Positions 1 to 8,368 of a stretch of 64,000 nt of DNA are shown piece after piece. The first letter of the stretch is position 1, and each line of letters starts with the position of its first letter. The translations under genes were made by a program, and so were the position numbers. The notes under the pieces are model-generated. The model did no database searches, was not told where the DNA came from, and was given only the letters and a program-made list of their open reading frames with translations. Location of the stretch: NCBI RefSeq assembly GCF_900239935.1, contig NZ_LT965928.1, positions 928,197 to 992,196 of the forward strand. Reading direction: 5' to 3'. This DNA is from Pseudoalteromonas carrageenovora IAM 12662. Its GTDB lineage: Bacteria; Pseudomonadota; Gammaproteobacteria; Enterobacterales; Alteromonadaceae.

Positions 1-327
1 GAGGAGGGTTGGCCTTTACTTGTTGTTGATGCTGATGGCTTCTTACGTTCAGCGCTTTTTGAGCCTGACACGTTTGACCCATATCACTATTGCCACAGGC
101 CTATTATAGTGGCTGACGAAACAATGCGTTTAAGCGACGTTATTTTAAAAATACGCGCAAGTCATTCTTTAGATAAGTCGTTTGATGGAGCAATTGACCA
201 CGACGTAGTATTGGTGTGGGGCGATGAGAAACGCATTATTACTGGTGCTGATATATTTGGGCGGTTACTCAAAGGTATGAGCGCCCCAAAACTTGAACTT
301 CATGAAAATACAGAAAAGCCGCTATAA
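1..327 (+). CDS. C-terminal part of a CBS-domain-like protein (5' truncated)
   Basis: The reading frame is open from the first base of the window, so this is the last 108 residues of a larger protein whose start lies outside. The visible part has two copies of a strand-rich pattern, PLLVVDADG followed later by PIIVADETMRLSDVILK and ending DHDVVLVWGDEKRIITG. This is how paired CBS (regulatory nucleotide-binding) modules look at the C-terminus of many cytoplasmic or membrane-associated proteins. I infer a CBS-like role from this pattern only. The catalytic or transport part, if any, is not visible. A strong intrinsic terminator starts at its stop codon. Confidence 0.5.
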   Translation, partial: EEGWPLLVVDADGFLRSALFEPDTFDPYHYCHRPIIVADETMRLSDVILKIRASHSLDKSFDGAIDHDVVLVWGDEKRIITGADIFGRLLKGMSAPKLELHENTEKPL

Positions 328-340
328 AGCGGCTTTTTTA
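315..340 (+). terminator. Intrinsic terminator after the CBS-like gene
   Basis: AAAGCCGC and GCGGCTTT form a perfect 8-bp stem with a short loop followed by a run of T. The left arm overlaps the last codons of the gene and the stop codon lies in the loop. Placed between convergent genes, it may also serve the minus-strand ygiM. Confidence 0.85.
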
Positions 341-356
341 TTGTGCAGAGTAGGGC

Positions 357-962
357 TTATGCCCAGCCTTCGTAACGTTTACGACGCGATAACACAATTG
401 TTAGTATAATACCTAAAAACAGACCTAAAAACGCAATTGCACCACCGTAAGTGAGTAGTTGGCGTTTTTCTTTAGAGCTTGCAGCTTGCTTTTGAACACG
501 CTCTTGTTCAAGAGTCGTTTTAAGCTTAGTAATTTGTGCAGATAACTGCTGGTTTTGATCTGTCAGTGTTTGAGTTTGTTCTTGCAACTGTGGAAGCTCT
601 ATTTGTGCTTGGCGTAGCTTTTCTTGCATGGTACTCATTTCACTGCTTAGCGTTTTGTATTGCTGATGTAAGCCTGCGGTTTGTGAAATAAACTTAGCTT
701 CTACCCAGCCTTCACGATCTTTATCGTCTTTTACTTTAATAAAGCCGTTTTCTTCGCTTGATAATAAAGTTAACTGTGTACCTGCATCTACAGAACCCAA
801 TAACCGATAATTTTTACCTGCACCCGAGCGCATAAATGTATATAAATTGTCGATAATATAAGCGGTGTTTGCATTTGTTGAATTTGCTGGTTGAGCTTCT
901 TCTGCATGGCTCATAAATGTGGTGGCTGTTAAAAGTAGCCCAAATAAACAGTGTTTTAGCAT
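357..962 (-). CDS. ygiM: SH3-domain membrane-anchored protein, YgiM/TIGR04211 type
   Basis: 201 residues. An N-terminal signal peptide (about 1-20, ending SHA-EE) is followed by a bacterial SH3-like domain (about 33-93, with the typical YTFMRSGAGKNYR start and WVEAKFI end), a Gln/Glu/Leu-rich coiled coil (about 98-165), one transmembrane helix (about 171-191) and a short basic cytoplasmic tail. This is the domain order of the YgiM family, cell-envelope proteins thought to be held in the inner membrane with the SH3 domain in the periplasm. The exact function is unknown. As in Escherichia coli, the neighbour is the CYTH/CHAD gene ygiF, here divergently oriented. The 214-bp gap between them should hold both promoters. 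Confidence 0.85.
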   Translation of the reverse strand: MLKHCLFGLLLTATTFMSHAEEAQPANSTNANTAYIIDNLYTFMRSGAGKNYRLLGSVDAGTQLTLLSSEENGFIKVKDDKDREGWVEAKFISQTAGLHQQYKTLSSEMSTMQEKLRQAQIELPQLQEQTQTLTDQNQQLSAQITKLKTTLEQERVQKQAASSKEKRQLLTYGGAIAFLGLFLGIILTIVLSRRKRYEGWA

Positions 963-1176
963 TTATCTACCTTGTTGGTCTTACCGAGTCCGTTATTGTC
1001 GTGATTTTTATTTCACATAAGTAGTCAGATAGTATGGATTTAATAGCGCAATAGCAAGGTTGATATTGTAACCCAGCTAAGGCTCAGGTCTTAAAATAAG
1101 GCTAAAAAATTTGCATTGTTAAGGCGCTTTGTTTATTTTGGGCACTTATTTATTTTAAAGGTAATCCGCAGACCGA

Positions 1177-2697
1177 ATGGATACTGAGATAGAACTGAAG
1201 TTTTTGGTATCAGATGCCGTAATTCCACTGATCCCCTCGTTAATTACTCAATTTGCAAAAACGGTTAATAATAAACCGTCACGCAGCTTACAAAACGCAT
1301 ACTACGATACACCAAGCCGTGAGTTAAGAGCGCTTGATATTGGCTTTAGAACCCGGTGTGCCGACAGCCAATGTGAGCAAACTATAAAGCTTGCAGGTGA
1401 AGTAGTCGGTGGTTTGCATCAGCGACCTGAGTATAATTTACCTATTGATTCTAACCGTCCTAATTTAATGGCGTTTGATGCCTCTATTTGGCCGCACGGT
1501 ATGCAAGTAAGTGCTATTTCTAAAAACTTGTATCCAATATTTAGTACTAACTTTATCCGCCGCACCTGGTTAATAGAAACCGAAAGTGGCGCTAAAATTG
1601 AAGTGGTACTTGATAAAGGCGAAATTGCAGCAGCAGGTAAAATTGAAATTATCAGCGAGCTTGAAATTGAATTGGTTGAAGGTAGCCGCAGTGAGCTATT
1701 TGCTTTAGCCGATAAGCTTGTTAGTCAAAACTGTATTCGCTTAGGTTTGTATTCTAAAGCGGCACGTGGTTATCGCCTTGCGGACGAAAATCCATTAATG
1801 CCAAGCAAATCTATTGGTTTTGTAAAATTACCAAATTCTGCGAGCCAAGAGAAAGCACTTATAGAAGCCATGAATTTTGGTATTCGTTTTGTGCAAAAAC
1901 ATGAGCAGTGTTATTTCGATAAGCCAAGTTTAAAAACGCTCAAGCGTGTTACCGATGGCATTAGCTTAATTCGTCATACATTTTGGCTTTACGACGATAT
2001 AGTTTCCAAAGAAAGCACCGATCATCTTCGTACAGAGCTTAAATGGCTTTTAAGTGAATTAGCATGGGTAGAAAATGCAATTCAACTTAAAACATACACG
2101 TCTAAACGCCATGCTTTTTATAAAAAAATTAATGCAGCGCCAGCACTTGCTCAAGTTATTGGTGATTTAAAAGAATTACAGCCAAGCATTGATGATATAA
2201 ATGCACTGTTTCATAGCGCTCGATATAATCGCTTATTGTTATCGTTAACTACATGGTTAATAGACAAGCATTGGCGAAAAGATTGGGGGCAAGTTGAGCT
2301 TCAAGCAGCAGAGCAAAGCGTAGCGTCTATCGCTAAAAGACTTTTTAATAAAGATTGGAAAAACCTTCACGAATTATTACCTAAAGAAAAAATGCTTGAT
2401 GTAATTGCGTATTTAAACTTGCGAACCCAGCTTGAAAATAGCTTACTGAGTGGTAATTGTTTAGGCTCATTATTTGATAAAGAAGAGCGTTTAGAGTTTA
2501 GATTACCTTGGCTTGATATTTCTCATGGTATATATGAGCTAAGTACTCTTGAGTATCTAAAGCAGCTTTGCGCAGGACAAGAGGACGAGCAATTAGCTAA
2601 AATTCAATCTTGGCTTGAGCAAAAATCTGAGTATTTAGTAAGTGCTATGGAGCAAAGCCGTTTAGCTTCATTTGATATAGAGCCTTACTGGCAATAA
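1177..2697 (+). CDS. ygiF: CYTH and CHAD domain protein, probable inorganic triphosphatase
   Basis: 506 residues. The N-terminal CYTH domain (about 1-205) carries the signature ExExK at E4-E6-K8 and further charged strand residues (EIEVVLDKGE, ELEIELVEG) that line the triphosphate tunnel. The rest (about 225-500) is an alpha-helical CHAD domain with regularly spaced basic residues, a polyphosphate-binding fold. E. coli YgiF with this architecture hydrolyses tripolyphosphate in the cytoplasm, and I infer the same activity. The ATG at 1177 is preferred because the ExExK motif must lie a few residues from the N-terminus. The stop TAA overlaps the ATG of the next gene by one base, suggesting translational coupling. 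Confidence 0.9.
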   Translation: MDTEIELKFLVSDAVIPLIPSLITQFAKTVNNKPSRSLQNAYYDTPSRELRALDIGFRTRCADSQCEQTIKLAGEVVGGLHQRPEYNLPIDSNRPNLMAFDASIWPHGMQVSAISKNLYPIFSTNFIRRTWLIETESGAKIEVVLDKGEIAAAGKIEIISELEIELVEGSRSELFALADKLVSQNCIRLGLYSKAARGYRLADENPLMPSKSIGFVKLPNSASQEKALIEAMNFGIRFVQKHEQCYFDKPSLKTLKRVTDGISLIRHTFWLYDDIVSKESTDHLRTELKWLLSELAWVENAIQLKTYTSKRHAFYKKINAAPALAQVIGDLKELQPSIDDINALFHSARYNRLLLSLTTWLIDKHWRKDWGQVELQAAEQSVASIAKRLFNKDWKNLHELLPKEKMLDVIAYLNLRTQLENSLLSGNCLGSLFDKEERLEFRLPWLDISHGIYELSTLEYLKQLCAGQEDEQLAKIQSWLEQKSEYLVSAMEQSRLASFDIEPYWQ

Positions 2698-3368
2698 TGA
2701 ATAAGCACTTTTGTAAAATCATTAAATTACAAAAGTGCTTTTTATATACAGCGTTAGCAGTAAGTTTTAATATAAAAGCTGAAACATTCTGGCACTTATA
2801 TAAAAGCAAAAATGGCGTAAGCGTATACTATCAAAGCCATAGTAATAATACTTTTGAAGTAAAAGCGCAGATGAGCGTGGAACATGTATCCACCAATGAT
2901 TTTTTAGAGCTACTTAGCGATACCGATGCCGCACCCCAATGGCTCGAAAATGTATCTCTAGTAGAGGTTATTAAGCACATAAGCCCCCATGAAAACCTTG
3001 TATATAGCTACTTTGACTCCCCTTGGCCAGTAGCCAATAGAGATAGTATTACTTACTCTTGTTACTCAAAAATAAATGCTCAACAAAGTAAATTACTTAT
3101 TGCGGCACGCCCTAATGCTCTTTCTGAAAAAGAAAATGCTGTAAGAGTACGTACATTAAATGCAACTTGGCTACTCACTCAGCAAGCGAGCGCTTTACAT
3201 ATTGAGTATCAAATATATGCGCTACCTAGTGGAGCTATTCCTACGTGGCTTAATAATAAAGTGGGTCTAAAAAGTACCTACAAAACTTTAATTAATCTAC
3301 GAAATATACTTATCCAAAAAAGTTACGCCGCCACATTACCTGTTATACAAGCAGGAAAATGTAACTAG
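2697..3368 (+). CDS. Secreted START-domain (lipid-binding-like) protein
   Basis: 223 residues with a signal peptide (basic n-region, hydrophobic FLYTALAVSF, cleavage after about residue 28, NIKA-ET). The remainder resembles a START/Bet v1-like domain: WHLYKSKNGVSVYYQS at the start, a central YFDSPWPVANRDSI segment typical of bacterial START proteins, and an amphipathic C-terminal helix. A role in binding a lipid or other hydrophobic molecule in the periplasm is inferred from the family. The ATG is coupled to the ygiF stop (TAATG). Codons 3-15 lie in a perfect hairpin followed by T residues, and no other start codon in the frame precedes the signal peptide. The stop codon TAG coincides with the end of a MITE-like element. 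Confidence 0.8.
   Translation: MNKHFCKIIKLQKCFLYTALAVSFNIKAETFWHLYKSKNGVSVYYQSHSNNTFEVKAQMSVEHVSTNDFLELLSDTDAAPQWLENVSLVEVIKHISPHENLVYSYFDSPWPVANRDSITYSCYSKINAQQSKLLIAARPNALSEKENAVRVRTLNATWLLTQQASALHIEYQIYALPSGAIPTWLNNKVGLKSTYKTLINLRNILIQKSYAATLPVIQAGKCN
2703..2743 (+). terminator. Perfect terminator-like hairpin inside the start of the START gene
   Basis: AAGCACTTTTGTAA (2703-2716) and its exact reverse complement (2727-2740) form a 14-bp stem with a 10-base loop, followed directly by T residues up to 2743. It stands just after the ygiF stop codon and looks like a normal intrinsic terminator, but it is also codons 3 to 15 of the next gene. It could stop most ygiF transcripts so that the START gene is expressed only by readthrough, or while ribosomes cover the hairpin. 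Confidence 0.75.
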
Positions 3369-3680
3369 GGCGTGTTGATCTTTGCGGATTGAAATTTGTT
3401 CAATCTAGGGGCGATAAAATCGCGGCGCGAGGTTTGTAACCTAGTGGGCTAAGTAAAAACCGAGTAAAGCTTCCGCGTCCTGCTCACGCCCCTTACCTAC
3501 ATCCATGTAGGCAACAAAGAGTTTATCGCCCCTAGGCAGAACCCGAAGGGCAGCGCATGTTTGGCATTTATGCTGCGTTATCGCCTATTTATGGGGAGTA
3601 ACCACACTTCATAGGCTCCGCCTTGCTTAAAAACCAAACATGCTGCTGCAAATTCACCCACCAAAGTTCAACACGGCCTA
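3366..3680. mobile_element. MITE-like element with imperfect terminal inverted repeats
   Basis: The stretch begins TAGGGCGTGTTGATCTTTG and ends with a near-exact inverted copy, CAAAGTTCAACACGGCCTA (about three mismatches over 22 bases). Inside are further nested inverted repeats: CTAGGGGCGATAAA (3405-3418) against TTTATCGCCCCTAG (3522-3535), and GCATGTTTGG (3555-3564) against CCAAACATGC (3634-3643). It contains no plausible coding frame. Length about 315 bp, terminal repeats, internal palindromes and a TA at each border fit a non-autonomous miniature element mobilised by an IS630/Tc1-type transposase; the transposase assignment is inference. It fills most of the gap between the START gene and the binding-protein gene. 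Confidence 0.7.
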
Positions 3681-3778
3681 AAAAATGTGAGGTTGAATAA
3701 TAATTTTATGGTGAGTTTAGTGTTCGTTAACTAAGCTATTAATTATAAGAAACTTAGTAACTATATTTAGGAGTGCTG

Positions 3779-4588
3779 ATGAAGTTTGTAGTTACGTTAT
3801 TATGCTTATTACATTGTTCATGCTTATTTGCCAAAGAATACACATTTGGTGTAGTGCCTCAGTATGAATCTCAAAAGCTAAATGCTATTTGGCAACCCTT
3901 GCTTGAGCAAGTATCTAAACAAACAGGCATAAAAATTAGATTAGTAACCGTTGAGTCTATTCCAGTGTTTGAACAAGCGTTTGCTAATGGGGAGTACGAC
4001 TTTGCATACATGAACCCATGGCACAGCGTAATTGCTTTTGAAAAACAGGGCTATTTACCTCTAATAAAAGACGCAAGCAGAAAGCTACAAGGTGTGTTAG
4101 TTGTTAACGAAAATAGTGGAATTGATAATGTTAATGAATTAGAGGGCGCTGAAATTGCCTTTCCCGCGCCTAATGCATTAGGCGCATCTTTATTAATGCG
4201 TGCCGACTTAGCTTTACTTTATGGCTTAAAAATAAAACCAGTTTATGTACAAACTCACTCCTCTGTATATCTAAACGTTGCTCTTAACTCTACCAAAGCG
4301 GGCGGTGGGGTGCTAGGTACATTAAAGCAACAATCTAAAAGCTTACAAAGTAAGCTTAAAATTATTTATAAAACGCGTGAAATAAGCCGCCATCCAATTG
4401 TTGGCCACCCTCGAGTAAAAGAGCAAGTACAGCTAAAAGTACAGCAGGCTATTTTACAAATAGGTAAAAACCCTAGCTACAAACATTTACTTGAGGGTAT
4501 CCCTATTAATATCCCTGAAGCTGCTACTTTAGCTGAATATCAGCAGTTATCCCGTTGGGGATTACGTGAGTTTTATGTTGAAAATTAG
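3779..4588 (+). CDS. PhnD-like periplasmic substrate-binding protein
   Basis: 269 residues from the ATG at 3779, chosen over the GTG at 3773 because AGGAG (3769-3773) is then correctly spaced. A signal peptide (about 1-18, hydrophobic, ending LFAKEY) precedes a type-2 periplasmic binding fold of the PhnD/phosphate-phosphonate group: early FGVVPQYESQK, the segment YDFAYMNPWHSV, and EGAEIAFPAPNALGAS near the hinge. There is no ABC permease or ATPase gene beside it. Instead its 3' end overlaps a hybrid sensor kinase gene by about 23 bases. Such proteins often act as the ligand-sensing partner of the kinase. The ligand cannot be read from the sequence; phosphonate specificity is not implied. Confidence 0.85.
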   Translation: MKFVVTLLCLLHCSCLFAKEYTFGVVPQYESQKLNAIWQPLLEQVSKQTGIKIRLVTVESIPVFEQAFANGEYDFAYMNPWHSVIAFEKQGYLPLIKDASRKLQGVLVVNENSGIDNVNELEGAEIAFPAPNALGASLLMRADLALLYGLKIKPVYVQTHSSVYLNVALNSTKAGGGVLGTLKQQSKSLQSKLKIIYKTREISRHPIVGHPRVKEQVQLKVQQAILQIGKNPSYKHLLEGIPINIPEAATLAEYQQLSRWGLREFYVEN

Positions 4589-6806
4589 AGGGTTTAGAAG
4601 TTTAAGGGCGCAAAGCTTTATTGTTGTATTGCTTTGTGGTTTGCTGATGGCCAGCCTATTTATATTTTATGCTTTGCCAGAGCAAGCTCGCTGGGTAAAT
4701 GATGATTTATCAAAGTCGGCGCAGCGATCGCTTGTTCAGCTATCAACATCAATTACTACACCATTACTTACCAGACAATATGCAGAGTTATACGAAGAGC
4801 TAGACAGTCAACTGCAAATACACCCAAATTGGAAAGGCATTAAAATTATTGATGCGCAAACAGGAAACCAACTATACCCGCTTGATGATTGGATAGGCAC
4901 CGCCAATCATGGCGATATGCTACTTACCCAGCAGGTTGAATTTTTAGATAAACCACTTGCCTATATTAGCTTAGTCGTTAATTTTAAAAACGAAATTGAT
5001 CAGTCTTCAAAGCTCCACTACACGCTGATCTCTATACTGTTAATGATTTTAGCTATTGTATTTATAGCTGTAGCCTGGCTTGTTGATTATAGGGTTACAT
5101 CGCCACTTAGAGAGTTAAAGCAGTCATTTGTACGTTTAGCAAAAGGCGATTTTGATTGCCATATTGAAAAAAAGCAAAAAAATGAAGTAGGCAGTGTGAT
5201 CAGTGCTTTTAATAATATGGTTAACGAAGTTGCAAGCAATCATCAAAAGCTAAACAGTTTACGTATTCAAGCTGAGTCAGCAAGTAAGGCGAAGTCTGAC
5301 TTTATGGCCAGTATGAGCCACGAATTAAGAACACCGCTTAATGCTATTTTAGGGCTTGCACAGCTATATGAATATGATGAGCAAGCCAATAAAATACATA
5401 AGGAAAACGGTCAAAGCATTTATCAAGCAGGTGAGCATTTATTATTACTAATAGATGATGTACTTGATTTAACGGCAATAGAGTCGGGTAATATGCAGTT
5501 CACCTTTGATTATGCCCCATTAAAAAGCATTTTAGAGAGCTCAGTAGAGCTTGTTAGTGAGCTTGCCAAAGGCCAGTCAATCTTAATCCATACTCAAGGT
5601 TTTGACGAGCTTGAAGGGTTAAGCATCTACGTAGACCAACGACGCTTTAAACAAGTTATGCTTAACTTACTATCTAATGCCATAAAATATAATAAGCCTG
5701 ATGGCAGTATTAATATTAACTGCAGAGTATTAAGTAATAAACAATGTGAAATAGACGTTGTGGATACCGGATGTGGTTTTGCGCCAGGCGATATTAACCG
5801 GTTATTTAAACCTTTTGACCGCTTAGGAGCCGAAACCAGCAAGGTGCATGGCACCGGAATAGGCTTAGTGATAACTAAGCAATTAGTAGAACGAATGCAA
5901 GGCGCGCTTAGAGCTGTGAGCGAGCAAAACAAAGGATCGTGTTTTACTTTAACATTTAACTATTTTGAACAAGAAAATCAGCCTTTAGCAGATCATACAC
6001 GTAAAGTAACAAAGCAAAACCTAAGCACAGTAAGCCTCCCTACGCTTGAAGTATTGGTCGCTGAGGATCAGGTTACTAATCAGCAAGTATTAAAGCAGCA
6101 GCTCACTATGTTAGGTGTAAGTTCAACCTTTGTAAGTAATGGAGAACAAGCATGGCAAGCATTGCAAAACAGCTCGTTTGATATTTTATTAACAGATATT
6201 CAAATGCCTTTACTTGATGGGCTTGGGCTTGCTAAAAAAATACGTAATGCTCGCCAATTTAATGAATTAGTTATAATAGCCATCACAGCTAACATTACTA
6301 AAAACAATATAGATAATTGTTGTAATGCAGGTATGAATGGGTTTTTAACTAAACCTATTGAGCTTGTTAAGCTTAAATCTCTGCTCATGGAACACTCTCA
6401 AACCATGATGAATACACAGCCTCAGCAAAGCAAATTAGCAGGTGTAAAATCAAGCGCATTTGATCAATTAGATCTTCCTTTGCTTAGATCAATGCTGGGT
6501 GATGACCCGATGGTACATTGCATGGTGTTTAATGCTTTTTTACAAACTGCGGGTGAGCAGGTAAAGCTTGCAGGGGCATATGCTAAAAATAACAATTTCA
6601 CAGATTTAGCGTTTCAAACTCACGCATTAAAATCGTCTTCTAAATCAGTAGGAGCTATTAAATTAGCAGATATATGTCAAAAAATTGAATCACTTGCAGA
6701 AGGTAATTCAATTAATATTGAACACATGCAAAACCTAGAAGTATCGTTTAACGAGGTGGTTACTCAACTTAAAAGCTACTGCTTAAGGTATGAAAAACAG
6801 ACATAA
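4566..6806 (+). CDS. Hybrid sensor histidine kinase with receiver and HPt domains
   Basis: 746 residues. Membrane segments at about 17-35 and 152-173 flank a periplasmic sensor region of about 115 residues. Next come a HAMP linker (about 175-228), a HisKA domain with the phospho-accepting His252 in SHELRTPLN, and an ATPase domain with an N-box around N371, DTGCGF at about 400 and GTGIGL at about 429. A receiver domain follows (phospho-acceptor D544 in TDIQMP, K597), and a C-terminal HPt domain carries His686 in THALKS. It should pass phosphate His-Asp-His to an unlinked response regulator, as none is encoded next door. The gene starts inside the PhnD-like gene, so the binding protein probably feeds its periplasmic domain. 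ATG 4575 is an alternative to GTG 4566. Confidence 0.9.
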   Translation: MSFMLKIRGFRSLRAQSFIVVLLCGLLMASLFIFYALPEQARWVNDDLSKSAQRSLVQLSTSITTPLLTRQYAELYEELDSQLQIHPNWKGIKIIDAQTGNQLYPLDDWIGTANHGDMLLTQQVEFLDKPLAYISLVVNFKNEIDQSSKLHYTLISILLMILAIVFIAVAWLVDYRVTSPLRELKQSFVRLAKGDFDCHIEKKQKNEVGSVISAFNNMVNEVASNHQKLNSLRIQAESASKAKSDFMASMSHELRTPLNAILGLAQLYEYDEQANKIHKENGQSIYQAGEHLLLLIDDVLDLTAIESGNMQFTFDYAPLKSILESSVELVSELAKGQSILIHTQGFDELEGLSIYVDQRRFKQVMLNLLSNAIKYNKPDGSININCRVLSNKQCEIDVVDTGCGFAPGDINRLFKPFDRLGAETSKVHGTGIGLVITKQLVERMQGALRAVSEQNKGSCFTLTFNYFEQENQPLADHTRKVTKQNLSTVSLPTLEVLVAEDQVTNQQVLKQQLTMLGVSSTFVSNGEQAWQALQNSSFDILLTDIQMPLLDGLGLAKKIRNARQFNELVIIAITANITKNNIDNCCNAGMNGFLTKPIELVKLKSLLMEHSQTMMNTQPQQSKLAGVKSSAFDQLDLPLLRSMLGDDPMVHCMVFNAFLQTAGEQVKLAGAYAKNNNFTDLAFQTHALKSSSKSVGAIKLADICQKIESLAEGNSINIEHMQNLEVSFNEVVTQLKSYCLRYEKQT

Positions 6807-6836
6807 AAAATGGCTCAACTTGAGCCATTTTTTGCG
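6804..6836. terminator. Bidirectional terminator between convergent genes
   Basis: AAAATGGCTCAA and TTGAGCCATTTT form a long stem with a very small loop, with A runs on the left and T runs on the right, so it can end transcripts from both sides (sensor kinase from the left, S10 peptidase from the right). Confidence 0.85.
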
Positions 6837-6850
6837 TATTATAAAAGTGT

Positions 6851-8368
6851 TTAATATTTAGCAGCTTGACCGTTTTTAGGAAGTGATTGCTCAATAAAAT
6901 CACGTAGGTCGTTATTAGAGCTTTTTAAATCGGCATGGCGAAGGTACATCATATGGCCACTGCGATAACCTTTAAAACTTAAACGGTTTTTCATTTTTCC
7001 GCTTGGGTCTAATTGCCATAGAGTATATTTTGCATCAAAGTAATTAGTTGCGCCGTCAAAATAACCTGATTGAATCATCACATTAAGGTATGGGTTTTGC
7101 GCCATAGCTAAACGTAAATTTTCACCGGTATTATTACCTGTTCTATCCCACGGATGGACATTTCCAAACAGGTTATATTTTACATCTGTTTTATAGTTTA
7201 GTTCTTCACGTAAATAGTGATTAATTGCAGGAGTGAAAGAGTGTAACCAAGAAGTAAGCTCAGCCCAGTAATCAGGTGACTCACCTGAATCGCGCTTATC
7301 TATACCTAAATAACGAGAATCTAAACGGCCTACTGTTTGTCCTCTTTCACGTAATAATTCTTTCCAAAAAAATTGAGTTGGAATATCTAAGTTATTTTGC
7401 TCAACAAATTTTTCTGATAAACCTGCATAGTGCGCCATTTTTTTAATAATACGACGTTTTTCATCAGCTTCAATAAAGCCGCCTTTAGCGAGCGCAGGAA
7501 TTAATTCATTGACTGTAAATTGTTCTACTTCAGGTAATAAGTCATCTAAGTCTTTAGCTTGTAGGTCTGCACTAAGTGCTTTGTGATACCAAGCAGTCGC
7601 GGCAAAGTAAGGCAAGCGATTAGCCGCTTTGATTGGGCCGTCGCGTTTTATACCAATATCGGTTGGCGAAACTAATACAACCCCATTAATGTACATCCAT
7701 TGGCTGTTTTGAAGCTCATGAGCAAGCCCTGATACGCGCGTAGTACCATAGCTTTCACCAATTAAAAATTTAGGAGAGCGCCAACGCTCAGCTCTATTTA
7801 CAAATGTATTTAGCCACTCAGCTAAATATTTAATGTCGGCTTTTACGCCAAAAAACATTTCTTTTTGCTGAGTCTTTGATAAAAGCTCGCCTTTATCATT
7901 TTCTAGCACGCGTGAGTAGCCTGTATTTACTGGGTTTACATACACAATGTCGGCAATATCAAGAACAGAATAAGGGTTATCTTTTACGCCATAGGGCTGA
8001 ATAGGGTAGCCTTCGTCATCGATTTTTAACACTCTTGGGCCAGTATAAGCCAAGTGCATCCAAACAGAAGCCGAACCTGGCCCGCCGTTAAATGAAATAA
8101 GTAATGGACGACTTGCTCTATCGTCTACCTTATCGCGAGTATAGTAAGTGTATTGTAGTGTAGCAACCGCATCGCCTTTATCATCCCACACTGGCTGTGT
8201 GCCTGTAGTTGCAGTGTATGAGAAGCGCTCGCCATTAATTTTGGCTTTATGCTGGGTAACAACTTTACTGTCTACGTCAATACGGCGTTGGTTGTCTGCA
8301 AATGACGAGGTAGTTATAATTATGGCAATGATAGTTATTGGTAAACTTATAATACGACTAAGCTTCAT
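6851..8368 (-). CDS. Secreted S10-family serine carboxypeptidase-like protein
   Basis: 505 residues. A signal peptide (about 1-24, ending SSFA-DN) is followed by an alpha/beta-hydrolase domain of peptidase family S10. Visible marks are the oxyanion-hole segment NGGPGSAS (about 94-101), the nucleophile in GESYG (Ser206), an Asp in the context GYFDGATNY (about 438) and the catalytic His in RSGHMMYLR (about 472). These would remove C-terminal residues from peptides in the periplasm or outside the cell, which suits a marine protein degrader. Bacterial members are common in Alteromonadales and Xanthomonadales. The gene is monocistronic and ends at a shared terminator. Confidence 0.9.
   Translation of the reverse strand: MKLSRIISLPITIIAIIITTSSFADNQRRIDVDSKVVTQHKAKINGERFSYTATTGTQPVWDDKGDAVATLQYTYYTRDKVDDRASRPLLISFNGGPGSASVWMHLAYTGPRVLKIDDEGYPIQPYGVKDNPYSVLDIADIVYVNPVNTGYSRVLENDKGELLSKTQQKEMFFGVKADIKYLAEWLNTFVNRAERWRSPKFLIGESYGTTRVSGLAHELQNSQWMYINGVVLVSPTDIGIKRDGPIKAANRLPYFAATAWYHKALSADLQAKDLDDLLPEVEQFTVNELIPALAKGGFIEADEKRRIIKKMAHYAGLSEKFVEQNNLDIPTQFFWKELLRERGQTVGRLDSRYLGIDKRDSGESPDYWAELTSWLHSFTPAINHYLREELNYKTDVKYNLFGNVHPWDRTGNNTGENLRLAMAQNPYLNVMIQSGYFDGATNYFDAKYTLWQLDPSGKMKNRLSFKGYRSGHMMYLRHADLKSSNNDLRDFIEQSLPKNGQAAKY

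Noticed and set aside
5627..5932. 101-codon minus-strand frame inside the sensor kinase gene
   Set aside because: It is a shadow of the histidine-kinase ATPase domain, which carries all expected motifs on the plus strand.
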